Assembly (NCBI GenBank): GCA_030737875.1
Contig: CM060923.1
Location: 492,368,453 to 492,432,452 of the forward strand
DNA length: 64,000 bases
Source of the DNA: Allium sativum
Taxonomy: Eukaryota; Streptophyta; Magnoliopsida; Asparagales; Amaryllidaceae
Direction: 5' to 3'
Translations under genes and position numbers: made by a program
Notes under the pieces: model-generated
Database searches by the model: none
Told to the model about the DNA's origin: nothing
The model's input: only the letters and a program-made list of their open reading frames with translations
Shown here: piece after piece, positions 1 to 10,878 of the stretch
Position numbering within the stretch: the stretch's first letter is position 1
How the letters are laid out: each line of letters begins with the position of its first letter

Positions 1-1263
1 GACGACTTGTTCAACCAGCTCGTAGGTGCATCAGTTTTCTCCCAACTAGATCTGGCCACCGGATTTCATCAGCTAAGAGTGGCTGAAGACAGCATAGATA
101 AGACCGCGTTTAGGACCCCGGATGGTTTCTTCGAATGACTTGTCATGCCTTTCGGCTTGACAAATGCACCCGCCTATTTCGTAGACTTGATGAGTAGGGT
201 GTTTAGGGATTTCCTTAATAAGTTTGTAGTGGCCTTCGTGGATGACATTTTGATTTTCTCAAAAAGTGAGGAAGAACATGCTTTGCATTTAAGGGAAGTT
301 ATGGATACTCTTTGTGCACATCAGTTGAAAGCAAAATTCTCCAAATGCCATTTTTTGAGAGATGAAGTAAGGTTTCTTGGACATGTGGTGTCCAAAGAGG
401 GGATATCTATGGATCCCGCAAAAGTAGTCGCGGTGCAAGATTGGAAGATTCCGCGGAATGCAACCGAAGTACGAAGTTTTCTCGGGCTAGTGGGCTTTTA
501 CAGAAAGCTCCTTAAGGACTTTGCGAAGATCTTAGCCCCACTTACTAGATTGACAAAGAAGAACCTAACTTTTTCCTGGGATTTGGATTGTGATGTTGCT
601 TTCCAACGATTAAAAAGGGCTCTGACAACAGCCCCAGTTCTGACATTGCTTGACGGGAGTAAGATGTTTACAGTATACACAGACGCATGCAGTACAGGAT
701 TAGGCACTATCTTGATGCAAGGAGGTAAAGTAGTTTGTTATGGGGGAAGCCAGTTGAAGGTACATGAGAAGAACAACCCTACTCATGATTTAGAGCTAGC
801 TGCCTTTGTTTTCGCTCTTAATTCATGGCGTCATTACCTACTAGGAGAAAGGTTGGAATTGTTTACTGACCATAAATCATTAAAGTACCTGTTCTCACAA
901 AAAGATCTTAACTTAAGACAACAAAGGTGGATGGAGTTTCTTGCCTCATACGATTTGGAGATTGCTAATACCCCTGGCAAGGGCAATGTGGTAGCAAACG
1001 CCTTGAGTAGGAAAAAGCTGACCTTAAATCCTCTCCTTGTCGAAAGGCAAATCTTGGAGTACATAGCAACCTTTGACTTTAAACCCTCTTTTGAGTTTGT
1101 ACCTGGCTTGTTAGCAACACTAGAGGTACGGCCTACGCTTTTGGACTCAATACGAACCGTGCCACGTGAAGACCCTCAGATTGTTGATATGATGGATAAG
1201 TTAATTAGAGGTGAGACTTCTACTCACCTCAATAGATACTCCGTAGATGCCAAGGCTGGTTGA
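1..1263 (+). pseudogene. Reverse transcriptase (C-terminal part) and RNase H of element A, broken
   Basis: Part of a Gypsy pol that copies element RNA to DNA and removes the RNA strand. The window opens inside the reverse transcriptase. A TGA at 136-138 replaces the Trp codon (TGG) present at the same place in copy B; the frame then stays open from 145 to 1263. Visible are [12 protein letters not shown], the catalytic FVDD box (about residues 31-34 of the open frame), the connection region, and RNase H with YTDA, the ELAA Glu and TDHKSL. The last RNase H acidic site reads VANALSR, where copy B has VADALSR, so a catalytic Asp is probably lost. The frame ends at 1263 because one base is missing relative to copy B, which continues as [11 protein letters not shown]. 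Confidence 0.9.
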
Positions 1264-2192
1264 GACGAGATGGAAGACTATGCGTCCCACATGCAAGGGA
1301 TTTGGTGAAGATGGTTCTCGAAGAAGCACACCATTCTAGGTTGACCATACACCCAGGTAGAGACAAGATGTATAAAGACATAAAAAGGGTTTTCTTTTGG
1401 AATGGCATGAAGAAGGATGTAGCTGAATTTGTCTCTAAATGCTTGATATGCCAGCAAGTCAAGGCAGAGCAAAAGAAGCCTGGTGTTCTGCTTCGTCCGC
1501 TAGAGGTCCCACAGTGGAAATGGGATAGCATTTCGATGGACTTTACAGATGGGTTGCCTAGGTCAAGAAGGGGCAATACCAGTATTTGGGTAGTAGTTGA
1601 CAGGCTCACTAAAAGCACTCACTTTATACCTGTTAAGAGTAGAAGGACTGCCTCATCATTAGCATCCATTTATCTTAAAGAGGTAGTTCGACTGCATGGG
1701 ATACCCTCTAGCATAGTAAGTGATCGAGATCCTATCTTTACAAGCGAGTTTTGGAAGAGTTTGAAGGATGCTGTAGGCACACAGCTATGCTTAAGCACCG
1801 CCTATCACCCTCAAACCGATGGTCAGATGGAAAGGGTGAATAGGGTATTAGAAGATCTCTTGAGATTGTGCATTCTTGATTTTGGAGGAACATGGGAGGA
1901 TCATCTTCCTTTGGTGGAGTTTGCCTACAACAATAGCTACCAAGCCACCATAGACATGGCACCCTTCGAGGCTTTATATGGGAGACCATGCCGACCACCA
2001 ACTTGTTGGTGGGAGTCTACAGACAAGCTTATACTTGGGCCCGACATGATTAGAGAAACTTCAGAGAAAATGGACTTGACACGAAGACGAAGAAGACCGC
2101 ATAAGATAGACAGAAGTCCTATGCGGACAAAAGGAGGACCGACCTTGAGTTTGAAGTTAGAGACAGGGTTTTCCTTAAAGTATCTCCTTTAA
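1260..2192 (+). pseudogene. Integrase of element A, frame broken at both ends
   Basis: Integrase inserts element cDNA into the chromosome. The open frame starts just after the frameshift that ends the RNase H frame. It shows the HHCC zinc-binding region (HHSRLTIHPG, then CLICQQ), then the catalytic D,D,E core: Asp in SMDFTDGLP, Asp in IVSDRDPIF and Glu in TDGQMERVNR, followed by the chromovirus block FEALYGRPCR. Near 2085-2100 the frame shifts relative to copy B (RRRMKTAQDRQK) and ends at 2192. The three acidic residues are present but the protein cannot be made as part of a continuous pol. Confidence 0.88.
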
Positions 2193-2634
2193 GGAATGTC
2201 GTTCATTTTGGGTCCGTAGGAAAGTTGGCACCAAGATTTTTAGGGCCATTTCCTATCATTGAGAGGATTGGGAAGATGGCTTATAGAGTAGAGCTGCCCG
2301 AAAGACTGGCTGGGGTTCAAAATGTTATCATGTTTCTCATCTACGAAAGTGCTTACATGAGTCTGCGGAAGTTGCGGAGCAGAGCATACTAGAGGAAGTA
2401 GAAGTGGAACGAGAAGCGATGGTGAGAAGAGTTCCAACTCATATCTTGGGAACAGAAGTTAAAAAGCTACGCAACCGTGAGGTCAAGCTTGTTAAAGTAC
2501 AATGGAGTGACGCCGAGGAAGACGCAACTTGGGAGACTGAAGACAAGATATGCACAACCTACCCTTATCTTTTCATGGGTACATCCTTGATCTCTTTTTC
2601 CATAAGTTTATGCATGCTTGTATCTATCTTTTAA
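2193..2634 (+). pseudogene. Integrase C-terminus and chromodomain of element A
   Basis: Continues pol after a frameshift. The GPF/Y-like segment (DRVFLKVSPLRNVV and GPFPIIERIG in copy B) can be followed in shifted frames. The open stretch 2404-2634 then gives a chromodomain: ILGTEVKKLRNREV, VKLVKVQWSDA and ATWETE. Chromodomains at the integrase C-terminus define plant chromoviruses and are thought to steer insertion to marked chromatin. It is the best preserved chromodomain in the window: copy B is cut short by a stop at the ATWE position and element D has in-frame stops. The domain is decoupled from the rest of pol. Confidence 0.85.
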
Positions 2635-3139
2635 GTATATCTCCCCGGTCCTATTCTTAATCCTTAGGTAGAAACCAATGGATGTAAACATGTATTTGAA
2701 ACATGTTATGATTGATGGTTGCAAGTGGTTGCTCGTGGATGCATACACACACATTAGGTGCTAGATCGGCTCAGTCACTTTCATATTGCATATGCATATA
2801 TGTATTTGTATATGGATTGAAACTTGATGTGTTATCATATGGACGTTGCATTTGTATGAATGATTTTGCACTCATGTAGAAGTTATAAAATATGATTAGG
2901 AATAAGTGCATACATAATGGACTCATGGCACTTACATAATTCGCATTAAGGAGGTCAACTGAATTAGTAGACCGCCTGATTTTGCATTAGATAAGGACAT
3001 ATACACACACTATGCATATGATCATGAAAGCAATAGAAATCTTTTTAAGGACAATGGATGCCTTTGATTGATGGTTGAGTAGATGGATGTTGGATGTTAG
3101 GACACATTCTTAACTTTGAGATTTCGAGGATGAAATCCT
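2635..3139 (+). other. 3' untranslated part of element A
   Basis: AT-rich, non-coding stretch between the chromodomain and the polypurine tract. Corresponding stretches of copies B (10364-10863), C (35631-36223) and D (minus strand, 26181-26760) share landmarks: a GATCGGCTCA motif after an acacac run, a TTAAGGAGGTCAACT block, and GGGATGAAATCCTTTAAG just before the polypurine tract. No gene seen. Confidence 0.8.
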
Positions 3140-3154
3140 TTAAGGAGGGGAGAA
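3140..3154 (+). promoter_or_regulatory. Polypurine tract of element A
   Basis: The purine run TTAAGGAGGGGAGAA lies directly against the TGTAAC start of LTR1. Such tracts prime plus-strand DNA synthesis and mark the 3' LTR boundary. Confidence 0.9.
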
Positions 3155-3412
3155 TGTAACACCCCGTATTTCTGTAAATATTAAAATAAAAAATTTAAGA
3201 ACACTTAATTTTTAGATGAAGAATTAGGTGAAACGGGTTACGCCATTGCGTTCGTCTTGGAATTCTGCTTGAGATAGAGTCCGAGTTTGCATGAATCAGA
3301 CTCCGTATGAAGAAGTTATGGAGGTTAGAAGAATTCAAGATTAAGCATAAATTAAATTAAAATAATAAATAAATAAATCAGATTCAAAATTGAAAATTCT
3401 GGAAATCAGCTG

Positions 3413-3505
3413 AGCGGGAAAATTCCCGCTTAGAGGTGTCGACCCCCCCAAGGGGTGTCGATATAGGTGTCGACCCCCACTATACGGTGTCGATCCCTCT
3501 GTTTC
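3413..3505 (+). promoter_or_regulatory. E2F-like palindrome and GTCGAC array in LTR1
   Basis: AGCGGGAA and TTCCCGCT form 8-base inverted arms around AA (3413-3430). GCGGGAAA is the reverse complement of TTTCCCGC, the E2F consensus. It is followed at once by a C-rich array of GTCGAC/GTCGAT motifs separated by C or G runs. The block lies about 200 bases upstream of the TATA box. E2F binding is inferred from motif match only. Confidence 0.5.
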
Positions 3506-3630
3506 TAGATCTGGGCTATGATTTCTGAGGTGTTAGGGCATATGTGTCATGTTCTAGTTGGATCTCTTTGGTCTGGATGGCTCTGATGACTCCTAGGTTG
3601 ATCTAAAGGCTCATATTGATTCTATACTTC

Positions 3631-3639
3631 TATATAATC
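3631..3639 (+). promoter_or_regulatory. TATA box of LTR1
   Basis: TATATAATC preceded by CTATACTTC and followed by ACCCCAAACCC; the same arrangement recurs in LTR2 and resembles the CTATAAATACACCC of element C. Likely start of the element transcript about 30 bases downstream. Confidence 0.6.
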
Positions 3640-4029
3640 ACCCCAAACCCTTAACCCTAAACCTCATAATCACATTCTATGAAGCAGTCATGCTGTCCAT
3701 CTCCAAACTAGCATAGCCTCTATCTACTCCAAACTTGAAAATCAAATCCAAACTAGATATCAATTAGAAGAACTTCGAATCAAAAGTCTACATCAAAGGT
3801 TAAGCTTAACAAATTCAGAAATCAGATCCCAGAATACAAGATCCATTCTTTTTCTGTAAGTTCAGTTATTATTCAGATTTGAACACCTATTTGAAATCAT
3901 TATTGTAATAAATCGGATCTAGAATTATGCCTAATTAATCTATTGTGATTCATGCTTATCCTTTTTGTCAAACCTGAATTTCCAATGCCTATGAGACTAT
4001 TGTGATGGAACCTATCATGTTGTACATCA

Positions 4030-4290
4030 AATTCGTGGTTCGCTTATGTTCAAATCTATCAAATCTTTATGCCTATGATGTAACTTGCTCAGTTTGCTCA
4101 TATTTATTGTTAGTATACAATAAACCTGTTGGAACCATGATTCTTGCGTTTGGTGCAATTTTACATACCTATTCTCTTATGTTCAAATCAATCAAATCGT
4201 TATGCCTATGATGTAACTTGCTCAGTTTGGCCATTCTTATTGTTAATGTACAACATGCCTATTGGAAACATGATTCTTAGATTGGGTACA
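4030..4290 (+). repeat. Tandem repeat zone of LTR1
   Basis: About two and a half imperfect copies of a unit of roughly 130 bases, each with CAAATC(T/A)ATCAAATC, TATGCCTATGATGTAACTTG, and a GGAA(C/A)C-ATGATTCTT block. The same zone is found in LTR2 (about 11758-12018). Confidence 0.75.
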
Positions 4291-4582
4291 CTTTTACATG
4301 CCTATTTTGTCCTTATGTCAATTCTTGTGTTCCTTCTCTTTTCCCCTTGTTTGTTTTATTTTATGAATACTAGGTTCATTTGGAACCAAGAGTAAATCTC
4401 GTTGTACGAACGATTGAAACGCGGGGAATTGGGTATAAATTATTTTAGTAATTTTGGGCATAACATGCATATTGGACATAACTTGGATTGATTGCAATTG
4501 TGGATAATTGTCATACAGAAATTTAGATTTGGGCATATATGATAAAAATGTAAATCGGCTAAAACATGAACATGCCTAACCC

Positions 4583-4780
4583 AAGTTCAGATTGAGTTGC
4601 AGTGTAAGGCTGCCCGGAACCGCCCGGCACATCCAGCGACCGCAACAACGTAGATCTAAAGTGAGAGGTTAGCGCATAAAGCCCAAAACTCGAGGTTAGA
4701 ATGAGTTTGCGGTAGAAGTCTGCCCGAAACCGCCCAACACATCCAACAACTACAAACAACAGTTCTAATCTGAGAGGTTA
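4583..4780 (+). other. Pair of conserved stem-loops in LTR1
   Basis: Two successive structures of about 90 bases. Each has an outer stem, an inner stem, a loop with CTGCCCGRAACCGCCC...CACATCCA, and a trailing GAGAGGTTA. In the second, outer arms TTAGAA/TTCTAA pair. Its inner arm TTTGCGG faces CTACAAA, a mutated partner; LTR2 keeps the perfect TTTGCGGT/ACCGCAAA. The first has inner arms GTTGCAGT/ACCGCAAC with one mismatch. They lie downstream of the TATA box, so they should be transcribed. Confidence 0.65.
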
Positions 4781-5509
4781 AGGCATTAATGAATGAATTA
4801 ATGCTAATGAACAGACATGCTAAGAATGGTAGGGTTAAGTTAATTAAGGCAACACTTAACCAATACAACATGTTAATTAAACAGATTTGTGGGGTTAGGT
4901 CAAATTGAGAACACTTAACCGTTATAACATGTTGATTAGGAAACCCTAGTAACGGGGACCCATTTCAGCAGTAACCCACATAGATGTATCATGGTACCCT
5001 GAACTAGGTAGGGTGGGGCACGATTACTGGGCTGACTATAAGCGATTAAAATTGCGGCGGGTGGTGCGTCAGTGTAGGTTCCGACGGAATATGGGCATGC
5101 ACTTACTCCGGAGTGGAAAAATCAGGCACTGGGCATTAGTAGTTATACACTGTGCATCTTGAATTGTGTCGGGTTGCCGCCATAGGGATTGATACACCCC
5201 ATAGTGGGACCAGCAAAGGTATTTACAATCAAGCGGGGCCGAATGACACAAGTAATAAATACATGCGAGTAGAAGCCGATTTATAAAGGGGTCATTTTAC
5301 CTTGAACACTTGATGCTAGTTGAAACATTTGTTAGTAGGTGCAGAGAAATAGAAACGAGTGCGATAGCATATTCAGTTTATCTTGCCTTATCTTGTCTTA
5401 TATTATCTTATTTCTATTGTATTGTCCTATGTTTAGTTTATTCATGTCATGATCATTTTACCTGTTTACACGCTGAAAAATCACTGGACTTACCAAGCTT
5501 ATGTCTGAC

Positions 5510-5555
5510 CCGTTTTCTTTCGCCTTCTTTTCTTCCATCCCCACACCCCCCCCAG
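5510..5555 (+). promoter_or_regulatory. Pyrimidine tract and splice-acceptor-like CCCAG
   Basis: A long T/C tract (TTTTCTTTCGCC, then a run of C) ends in CCCAG at 5551-5555. The same block ends in CCCAG or CTCAG in the solo LTR (19844-19845), C (32262-32263, 39660-39661) and the right D LTR. It looks like a 3' splice site; no transcript evidence is available here. Confidence 0.4.
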
Positions 5556-5933
5556 TTCCACAGGAAGGGAATACTTCATCTTAGTTCAGACCTTTTCCAG
5601 CTTGAAGAGAGTAGAATTATTGCTTGTATTCTCTTTTCTTGGGCTATGGCTGTGGTTACACTTTTATTGGGGATTTATGCTGCTTTACTACTGTTTTATG
5701 CTTCTTTATGTTTTAAGTCAAGACAAATGTTTTATTGTAATAATTTGGAAGTTGGGTTTTGAGACAATGGTTGTAATGTTTTGACTGAACCACTCTACTC
5801 AATAAATGATTTCAGTTTTTCTGCTGTTTATATGGCTGTCTTGTAAATTATCTATATCTTTTACCTATAATGCTTCACCAAAGTTAATGCATTCCCTTTG
5901 TGAGTGACCTTAACAGAGGTGTGGTGTTTCACT

Positions 5934-5945
5934 TGGTATCAAAGC
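5934..5945 (+). promoter_or_regulatory. Primer binding site of element B
   Basis: TGGTATCAAAGC, two bases after LTR1, matches the complement of initiator methionine tRNA (usual TGGTATCAGAGC) with one change. It primes minus-strand synthesis. Confidence 0.9.
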
Positions 5946-6111
5946 TAATGGTTACCAGATCAAATTAAAATTCTTGAAAAATATTTTTCAAAAAGAAGTT
6001 TTAAAGAAGCATTTTTCAAGAAAAGTGTTGCTTTATTTTAAAGGCATATTCCCCAAAGCCATATGCATTATCTTTCTATCCTTCATTTTTGAATCTTTTC
6101 TTTTCGTTTCA

Positions 6112-6990
6112 GCATTTCTGGGGATCTTAATGTTCCCGAGGGCGTACCGATACCCGGCTGGTTCAGAAGGTATCTGGAGGCTAGGGCTAATGCTGCAGGC
6201 CCAGCAGACGTTCCTCCTCCCCCAGTTGCAGCCGTTCCTCCTCCTCCTCCGCGTGTGAATGCTTTCACAAAGATATGTAGAGGCTTTCGAGCTATGGGCG
6301 AAAAGAAAGTTAATGGGACTGAATCATTCGAGGAAGCAAGAAACTGGCTCAAGGAAACAGAAGATTTGTTTGTTATTTTCGAAATGGATGATAGGCAGAA
6401 GATACAATTGGCTGTATAGTTGCTTAAGGACGAAGCCTCTTTCTGGTGGAAAGTTACCAATGCTGAGAGACCAGGTGAGAATTGGGGGGATTTCAGAATA
6501 AGGTTTGAAATGAAGTTCCTCTTGCAAGCTGAACGAAGCCTACAGATGGAGAAGTTCTTAGCAGTCAAACAGGGAAGCCTACAGATTCGGACTGGAGTTG
6601 GTAAACACTCCACATAAAAAGGCTCTCCATTTCGTTAAAGGGTTGAATGAGCCACTGCACAGCCTAGCTATGTCCCATATACCTATGGGAGCGACTTATG
6701 ATAGACTGGTGGACATGGCACTGTTACAGGAGGAAGACAAGGATGGAAAGAAAGAGACAAAGGTGGAAGTACCTCTAGACAAGAAAGTGGAGGGATCGCA
6801 GAATAAGAAGACGGATTCCAAGAAGGGCGGGAAGAATAACAAACCCTGTGACAAGAGGAAGTGTAATTTTTGTGGCATACCTAGATATCTGATTAAGGAC
6901 TGCAGAAAGAAGAAGAGGAAGATGGGTGGTTGTTTTCAATGTGGCGAGACATGAAAAATGGCTAAGGACTGCCCGAAAAGGTAAGGGCAA
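6112..6990 (+). pseudogene. gag of element B, broken
   Basis: Capsid/nucleocapsid polyprotein remnant. An open piece with NVPEGVPIPGWFRRYLEARA and a proline-rich PPPPPR stretch corresponds to the gag N-terminus of element D (MADNFAILEGVPVP), but the ATG is lost. Downstream are NWLKETEDLF, LLKDEASFWW and NWGDFRIRFE, typical of the retrotransposon gag family, with a TAG near 6418. A gap near 6590 removes the part that reads DREYVDTFNQL in element D. Further on come HKKALHFVKGLNEPL, a lysine-rich linker and two CCHC knuckles. The first has CNFCGIPRYLIKDC (His replaced by Tyr); the second is cut by a TGA after CFQCGET. Confidence 0.85.
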
Positions 6991-7059
6991 GGGTAGAGAC
7001 TGGATCTACTTCTGGAGGGCATATTCATGCTCTCATAGCACCTCCGCAAGAAATAGGTA

Positions 7060-7511
7060 GAAATATTTCTATTGAGAGTTTAGTTTATCTTTCTGATCAT
7101 CCAGTTCGTACTCTTTTTGATTTTGGCGCGTCGCACTCTTTTATATCTACTGCTTTAGTCGAATCTCTGCACCTAGATACCAGTATAGTAGAGGATCCCA
7201 TGGTTGTTTCAAATCCAATTGGGGGTTCATCTTATTTGTCAATGATTTGTTTGGATTTGGAAATTTCTATACTAAGCGTTGGGTTTAGATGTAATGCTTA
7301 TGTTATGGGTTTCACAGGCTATGGGTTGATTCTAGGCATGGATTGGTTACCCAGTAATGGTGCCATCCTCGATTGTGAAAAGAGAGTGGTTAGACTTATG
7401 ACTCGCCTCGGTAATACTCTCGAAATCTCTTGTAATCCCATGAATTCTGTTATGCTTAGCTACCTAAAATCTCTTGATGCGTCTGTTGAAATTTGCAATC
7501 TGTTAGAGTAG
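7060..7511 (+). pseudogene. Aspartic protease of element B
   Basis: Retropepsin that would cut the polyprotein. It reads RTLFDFGASHSFIS, where the active-site triad Asp-Ser-Gly has become Asp-Phe-Gly (element D keeps DSG). Downstream [30 protein letters not shown] and the flap-like region are intact to a TAG at 7509-7511, after which the frame shifts before the reverse transcriptase. Start and end relative to gag and RT are blurred by frameshifts. Confidence 0.85.
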
Positions 7512-7559
7512 TTCATGAATACTCGGTTGTCTTTGAAGAGGTGAAGAGTTTACCTCCAA

Positions 7560-8850
7560 AGCGAGAGATAGACTTCCGCATATACCTGGTTGATAATACA
7601 AAAACCCGTTGCTATACCCGTTATACACATGGCTCCAAGGGAAAGGAAAGAGCTCAGCAAGCAAGTTAAAGAGCTGCTCGAAAAATGGTTCATAAGGCGG
7701 AGTATTTCTGAATGGGGTGCTCCAGTGGTATTTGCAACCAAAGCGGATGGTTCACTTCACCTATGCGTGGATTATAGGGAGCTAAACAAGCTGACCAAGA
7801 AGAATAGGCACCTACTTCCAAGAATAGACGACTTGTTTAACCATCTCGTAGGTGCATTAGTTTTCCCCCAGCTAGATCTGGCCACCGGGTTTCATCAGCT
7901 AAGAGTGGCTGAAGACATCATAGATAAGACCGCGTTCAGGACCCCGGATGGTCCCTTCGAATGGCTTGTCATGCCTTTCGGCTTGACAAATGCACCCACC
8001 TATTTCGTAGACTTAATGAGTAGGGTGTTCTGGTAGTTCCTTAATAAATTTGTAGTGGTCTTCACGGACGACATTTTGATTTTCTCAAAAAGTGAGGAAG
8101 AATATGCTTTGCATTTAAGGGAAGTTATGGATATTCTTCGTGCACATCAGCTGAAAGCAAAATTCTCCAAATGCCATTTTTGGAGAGATGAAGTAAGGTT
8201 TCTTGGACATGTGGTGTCCAAAGAGGGGATAGCTGTGGATCCCGCAAAAGTAGTCGTGGTGCAAGATTGGAAGATTCCGCGGAATGCAACCGAAGTACGA
8301 AGTTTTCTCGGGCTAGCGGGCTTTTACAGAAAGCTCATTAAGGACTTTGCGAAGATCTCAGCCCCACTTACTAGATTGACAAAGAAGAACCTAACTTTTT
8401 CCTGGGATTTGGATTGTGATGTTGCTTTCCAACAATTAAAAAGGGCTCTGACAACAGCCCCAGTTCTGACATTTCCTGACGGGAGTAAGATGTTTACAGT
8501 ATACACAGACGCATGGAGTACAGGATTATGCACTGTCTTGATGCAAGAAGGCAAAGTAGTTTGTTATGGGGGAAAGCAGTTGAAGGTACATGAGAAGAAC
8601 TACCCCACTCATGATTTAGAGATAGCTGCCATTGTTTCGCTCTTAAGTCATGGTGTCATTACCTACTAGGAGCGAATTGTTTACTGACCATAAATCATTA
8701 AAGTACCTTTTCTCACAAAAAGATCTTGACTTAAGACAACAAAGAGGGATGGAGTTTCTTGCCTCATACGATTTTGAGATTGCTTATACCCCTGGTAAGG
8801 GCAATGTGGTAGCAGACGCCTTGAGTAGGAAAAAGCTGACCTTAAGTCCT
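7560..8850 (+). pseudogene. Reverse transcriptase and RNase H of element B, broken
   Basis: Open from 7590: [61 protein letters not shown] and [16 protein letters not shown] at 8034-8036 stops the frame after [10 protein letters not shown]; it resumes at 8055 with [14 protein letters not shown], where the usual FVDD has Thr for Val. RNase H follows with YTDAWSTGL and then a frameshift and small deletion at about 8636-8675 that removes the segment reading [11 protein letters not shown] in copy [11 protein letters not shown] and VADALSRKK are present in the next frame. Gypsy order protease-RT-RNase H-integrase is clear. Confidence 0.9.
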
Positions 8851-10160
8851 CTCTTTGTGGAAAGGCAAAGCTTGGAGTACATAGCAACCTTTGACTTTAA
8901 AACCTCTTTTGAGTTTTTACCTGGCTTGTTAGCAACACTAGAGGTACGGCCTACGCTTTTGGACTCAATAGGAATCGTGCAACGTGAAGACCCTCAAATT
9001 GTTGATATGATGGATAAGTTAATTAGAGGTGAGACTTCTAGTCACCTCAATAGATACTCCATAGATGCCAAGGGTTGGTTGAGAAGGGATGGAAGACTAT
9101 GCATCCCACAAGCAAGGGATTTGGTGAAGACGGTTCTCGAAGAAGCACACCATTCTAAGTTGACCATACACCCAGGTGGAGACAAGATGTATAAAGACAT
9201 AAAAAGGGTTTTCTTTTGGAATGGCATGTAGAAGGAAGTAGCTGAATTTGTCTCTAAATGCTTGATATTCCAGCAAGTCAAGGCGGAGCAAAAGAAGCCT
9301 AGTGGTCTGGTTCATCTTCTAGAGGTCCCACAGTGGAAATGGGATAGCATTCCGATGGACTTTATAGTTGGGTTGCCTAGGTCAAGATGGGGCAATACCA
9401 GTATTTGGGTAATAGTTGACAGACTAACTAAAAGCGCTCACTTTATACCTGTTAAGAGTAGAAGGATTGCCTCATCATTAGCATCCATTTATCTTAAAGA
9501 GGTAGTTCGACTGCTTGGGATACCCTCTAGCATAGTAAGTGATCAAGATCCTGTCTTGACGAGCGAGGTTTGGAAGAGTTTGCAAGAGGCTGTAGGCACA
9601 CAACTATGCTCAAGCACCGCCTATCACCCTCAAACCGATGGTCCGACGGAAAGGGTGAACAGGGTATTAGAAGATATCTTGAGATTGTGCATTCTTGATT
9701 TTGGAGAAACATGGGAGGATCATCTTCCTTTGGTGGAGTTCGCCTACAACAATAGCTACCAAGTCACCATAGGCATGGAACCCTTCGAGGCTTTATATGG
9801 GAGACCATGCCGATCACCAACTTATTGGTGGGAGTCTACAGACAAGCTTATACTTGGACCCGACATGATCAGAGAAACTTCAGAGAAAGTGGACTTGATA
9901 CGAAGACGAATGAAGACCGCACAAGATAGACAGAAGTCCTACGTGGACAAAAGGAGGACCGACCTTGGGTTTGAGGTTGGAGACAGGGTTTTCCTTAAAG
10001 TATCTCCTTTGAGGAATGTCGTTCGCTTTGGGTCCGTAGGAAAGTTGGTACCAAGACTTGTAGGGCCATTTCCCATCATTGAGAGGATTGGGAAGATGGC
10101 TTATAGAGAAGAGCTGCCCGAAAGACTGGCTGGAGTTCATAATGTTTTCATGTTTCTCAT
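8851..10160 (+). pseudogene. Integrase of element B, broken
   Basis: Integrase with zinc-binding region (HHSKLTIHPG) interrupted by a TAG at 9229-9231 (GMKK in A becomes GM-stop); the second Cys of the CxxC pair is changed (CLIFQQ). The core follows: Asp in MDFIVGLP, Asp in IVSDQDPVL and Glu in TDGPTERVNR, then AYNNSYQVTIG, FEALYGRPCR and the GPF/Y module (DRVFLKVSPLRNVV, VGPFPIIERIG). The frame continues to a TGA at 10201-10203 where copy A has a sense codon. HNVFMFLIYE corresponds to HNVFHVSHLR of element D. Confidence 0.9.
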
Positions 10161-10363
10161 CTACGAATGTGCTTACATGAGTCTGCGGAAGTTGCGGAGC
10201 TGAGCATACTAGAGGAAGTAGAAGTGGAAAGAGAAGCGACGGCGAGAAGAGTTCCAACTCGTATCTTGGGAACAGAAGTTAAAAAGCTACGCAACCGTGA
10301 GGTCAAGCTTGTTAAAGTACAATGGAGTGACGATGAGGCGACTTGGGAGAGTTAAGACAAGAT
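10161..10363 (+). pseudogene. Truncated chromodomain of element B
   Basis: Open piece giving ILGTEVKKLRNREV, VKLVKVQWSDD and ATWES, then TAA, where copy A continues ATWETEDK. The last chromodomain helix is therefore missing, and two acidic codons present in A are absent. Confidence 0.8.
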
Positions 10364-10863
10364 ACGCATAGCCTACCCTTATCTTTTCGAGGGTACATTC
10401 TTGATCTCTTTTTCCATAAGTTTATGCATGCCTATATCTATCTTTTAAGTATATCTTCTAGGTCCTATTCTTAATCCTTAGGTAGAAATCAATGGATATA
10501 AACATGCATTTGAAACATGTTATGATTGATGGTTGCAAGTGGTTGCTCGTGGATGCATACACACACACACATTAGGTACTAGATCGGCTCAGTCACTTTC
10601 GTATTGCATACAAATATATGTATTTGTATATGGATTGAAACTTGATGTGTTATCATATAGACGTTGCATTTGTATAAATGATTGTGCACTCATGTAGAAG
10701 TTATAAAATATGATTAGGAATAAGTGCATACATAATGGACTCATGGCACTGACATAATTCGCATTAAGGAGGTCAACTGAATCAGTAGACCGCCTGATTT
10801 TGCATTAGATAAGGACATATACATACACTACGCATATGATAACGAATTCGGGGACGAAATCCT
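10364..10863 (+). other. 3' untranslated part of element B
   Basis: Collinear with 2635-3139 of element A but lacks a short stretch just before the polypurine tract. It contains an (ac)n run near 10559-10570. No gene seen. Confidence 0.75.
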
Positions 10864-10878
10864 TTAAGGAAGGGAGAA
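10864..10878 (+). promoter_or_regulatory. Polypurine tract of element B
   Basis: TTAAGGAAGGGAGAA directly before LTR2, one base different from the tract of element A. Confidence 0.9.

Larger units (their letters stand above)
3155..5931 (+). repeat. LTR1 of the chromovirus array (shared LTR, 2777 bp)
   Basis: Starts TGTAACACCCCG after the polypurine tract and ends GGTGTTTCA two bases before a primer binding site. It matches LTR2 (10879-13651) along its whole length with scattered substitutions. Internal order: GCGGGAA/TTCCCGC palindrome (3413-3430), GTCGAC-rich array (about 3436-3505), TATA box (3631-3639), tandem repeat zone (about 4030-4290), two stem-loops (about 4583-4780), pyrimidine tract ending CCCAG (5510-5555) and the common end block TTCCCTTTGTGAGTGACC. 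The open frames inside it (5310-5762, for example) look like chance frames. Confidence 0.93.

Noticed and set aside
2404..2634. Chromodomain frame as an independent host gene
   Set aside because: Collinear with pol of copies B, C and D, and its ATG lies within the integrase-chromodomain linker.
5310..5762. 150-residue hydrophobic open frame in LTR1
   Set aside because: T-rich non-coding LTR sequence near the 3' end; not kept as one frame in LTR2.
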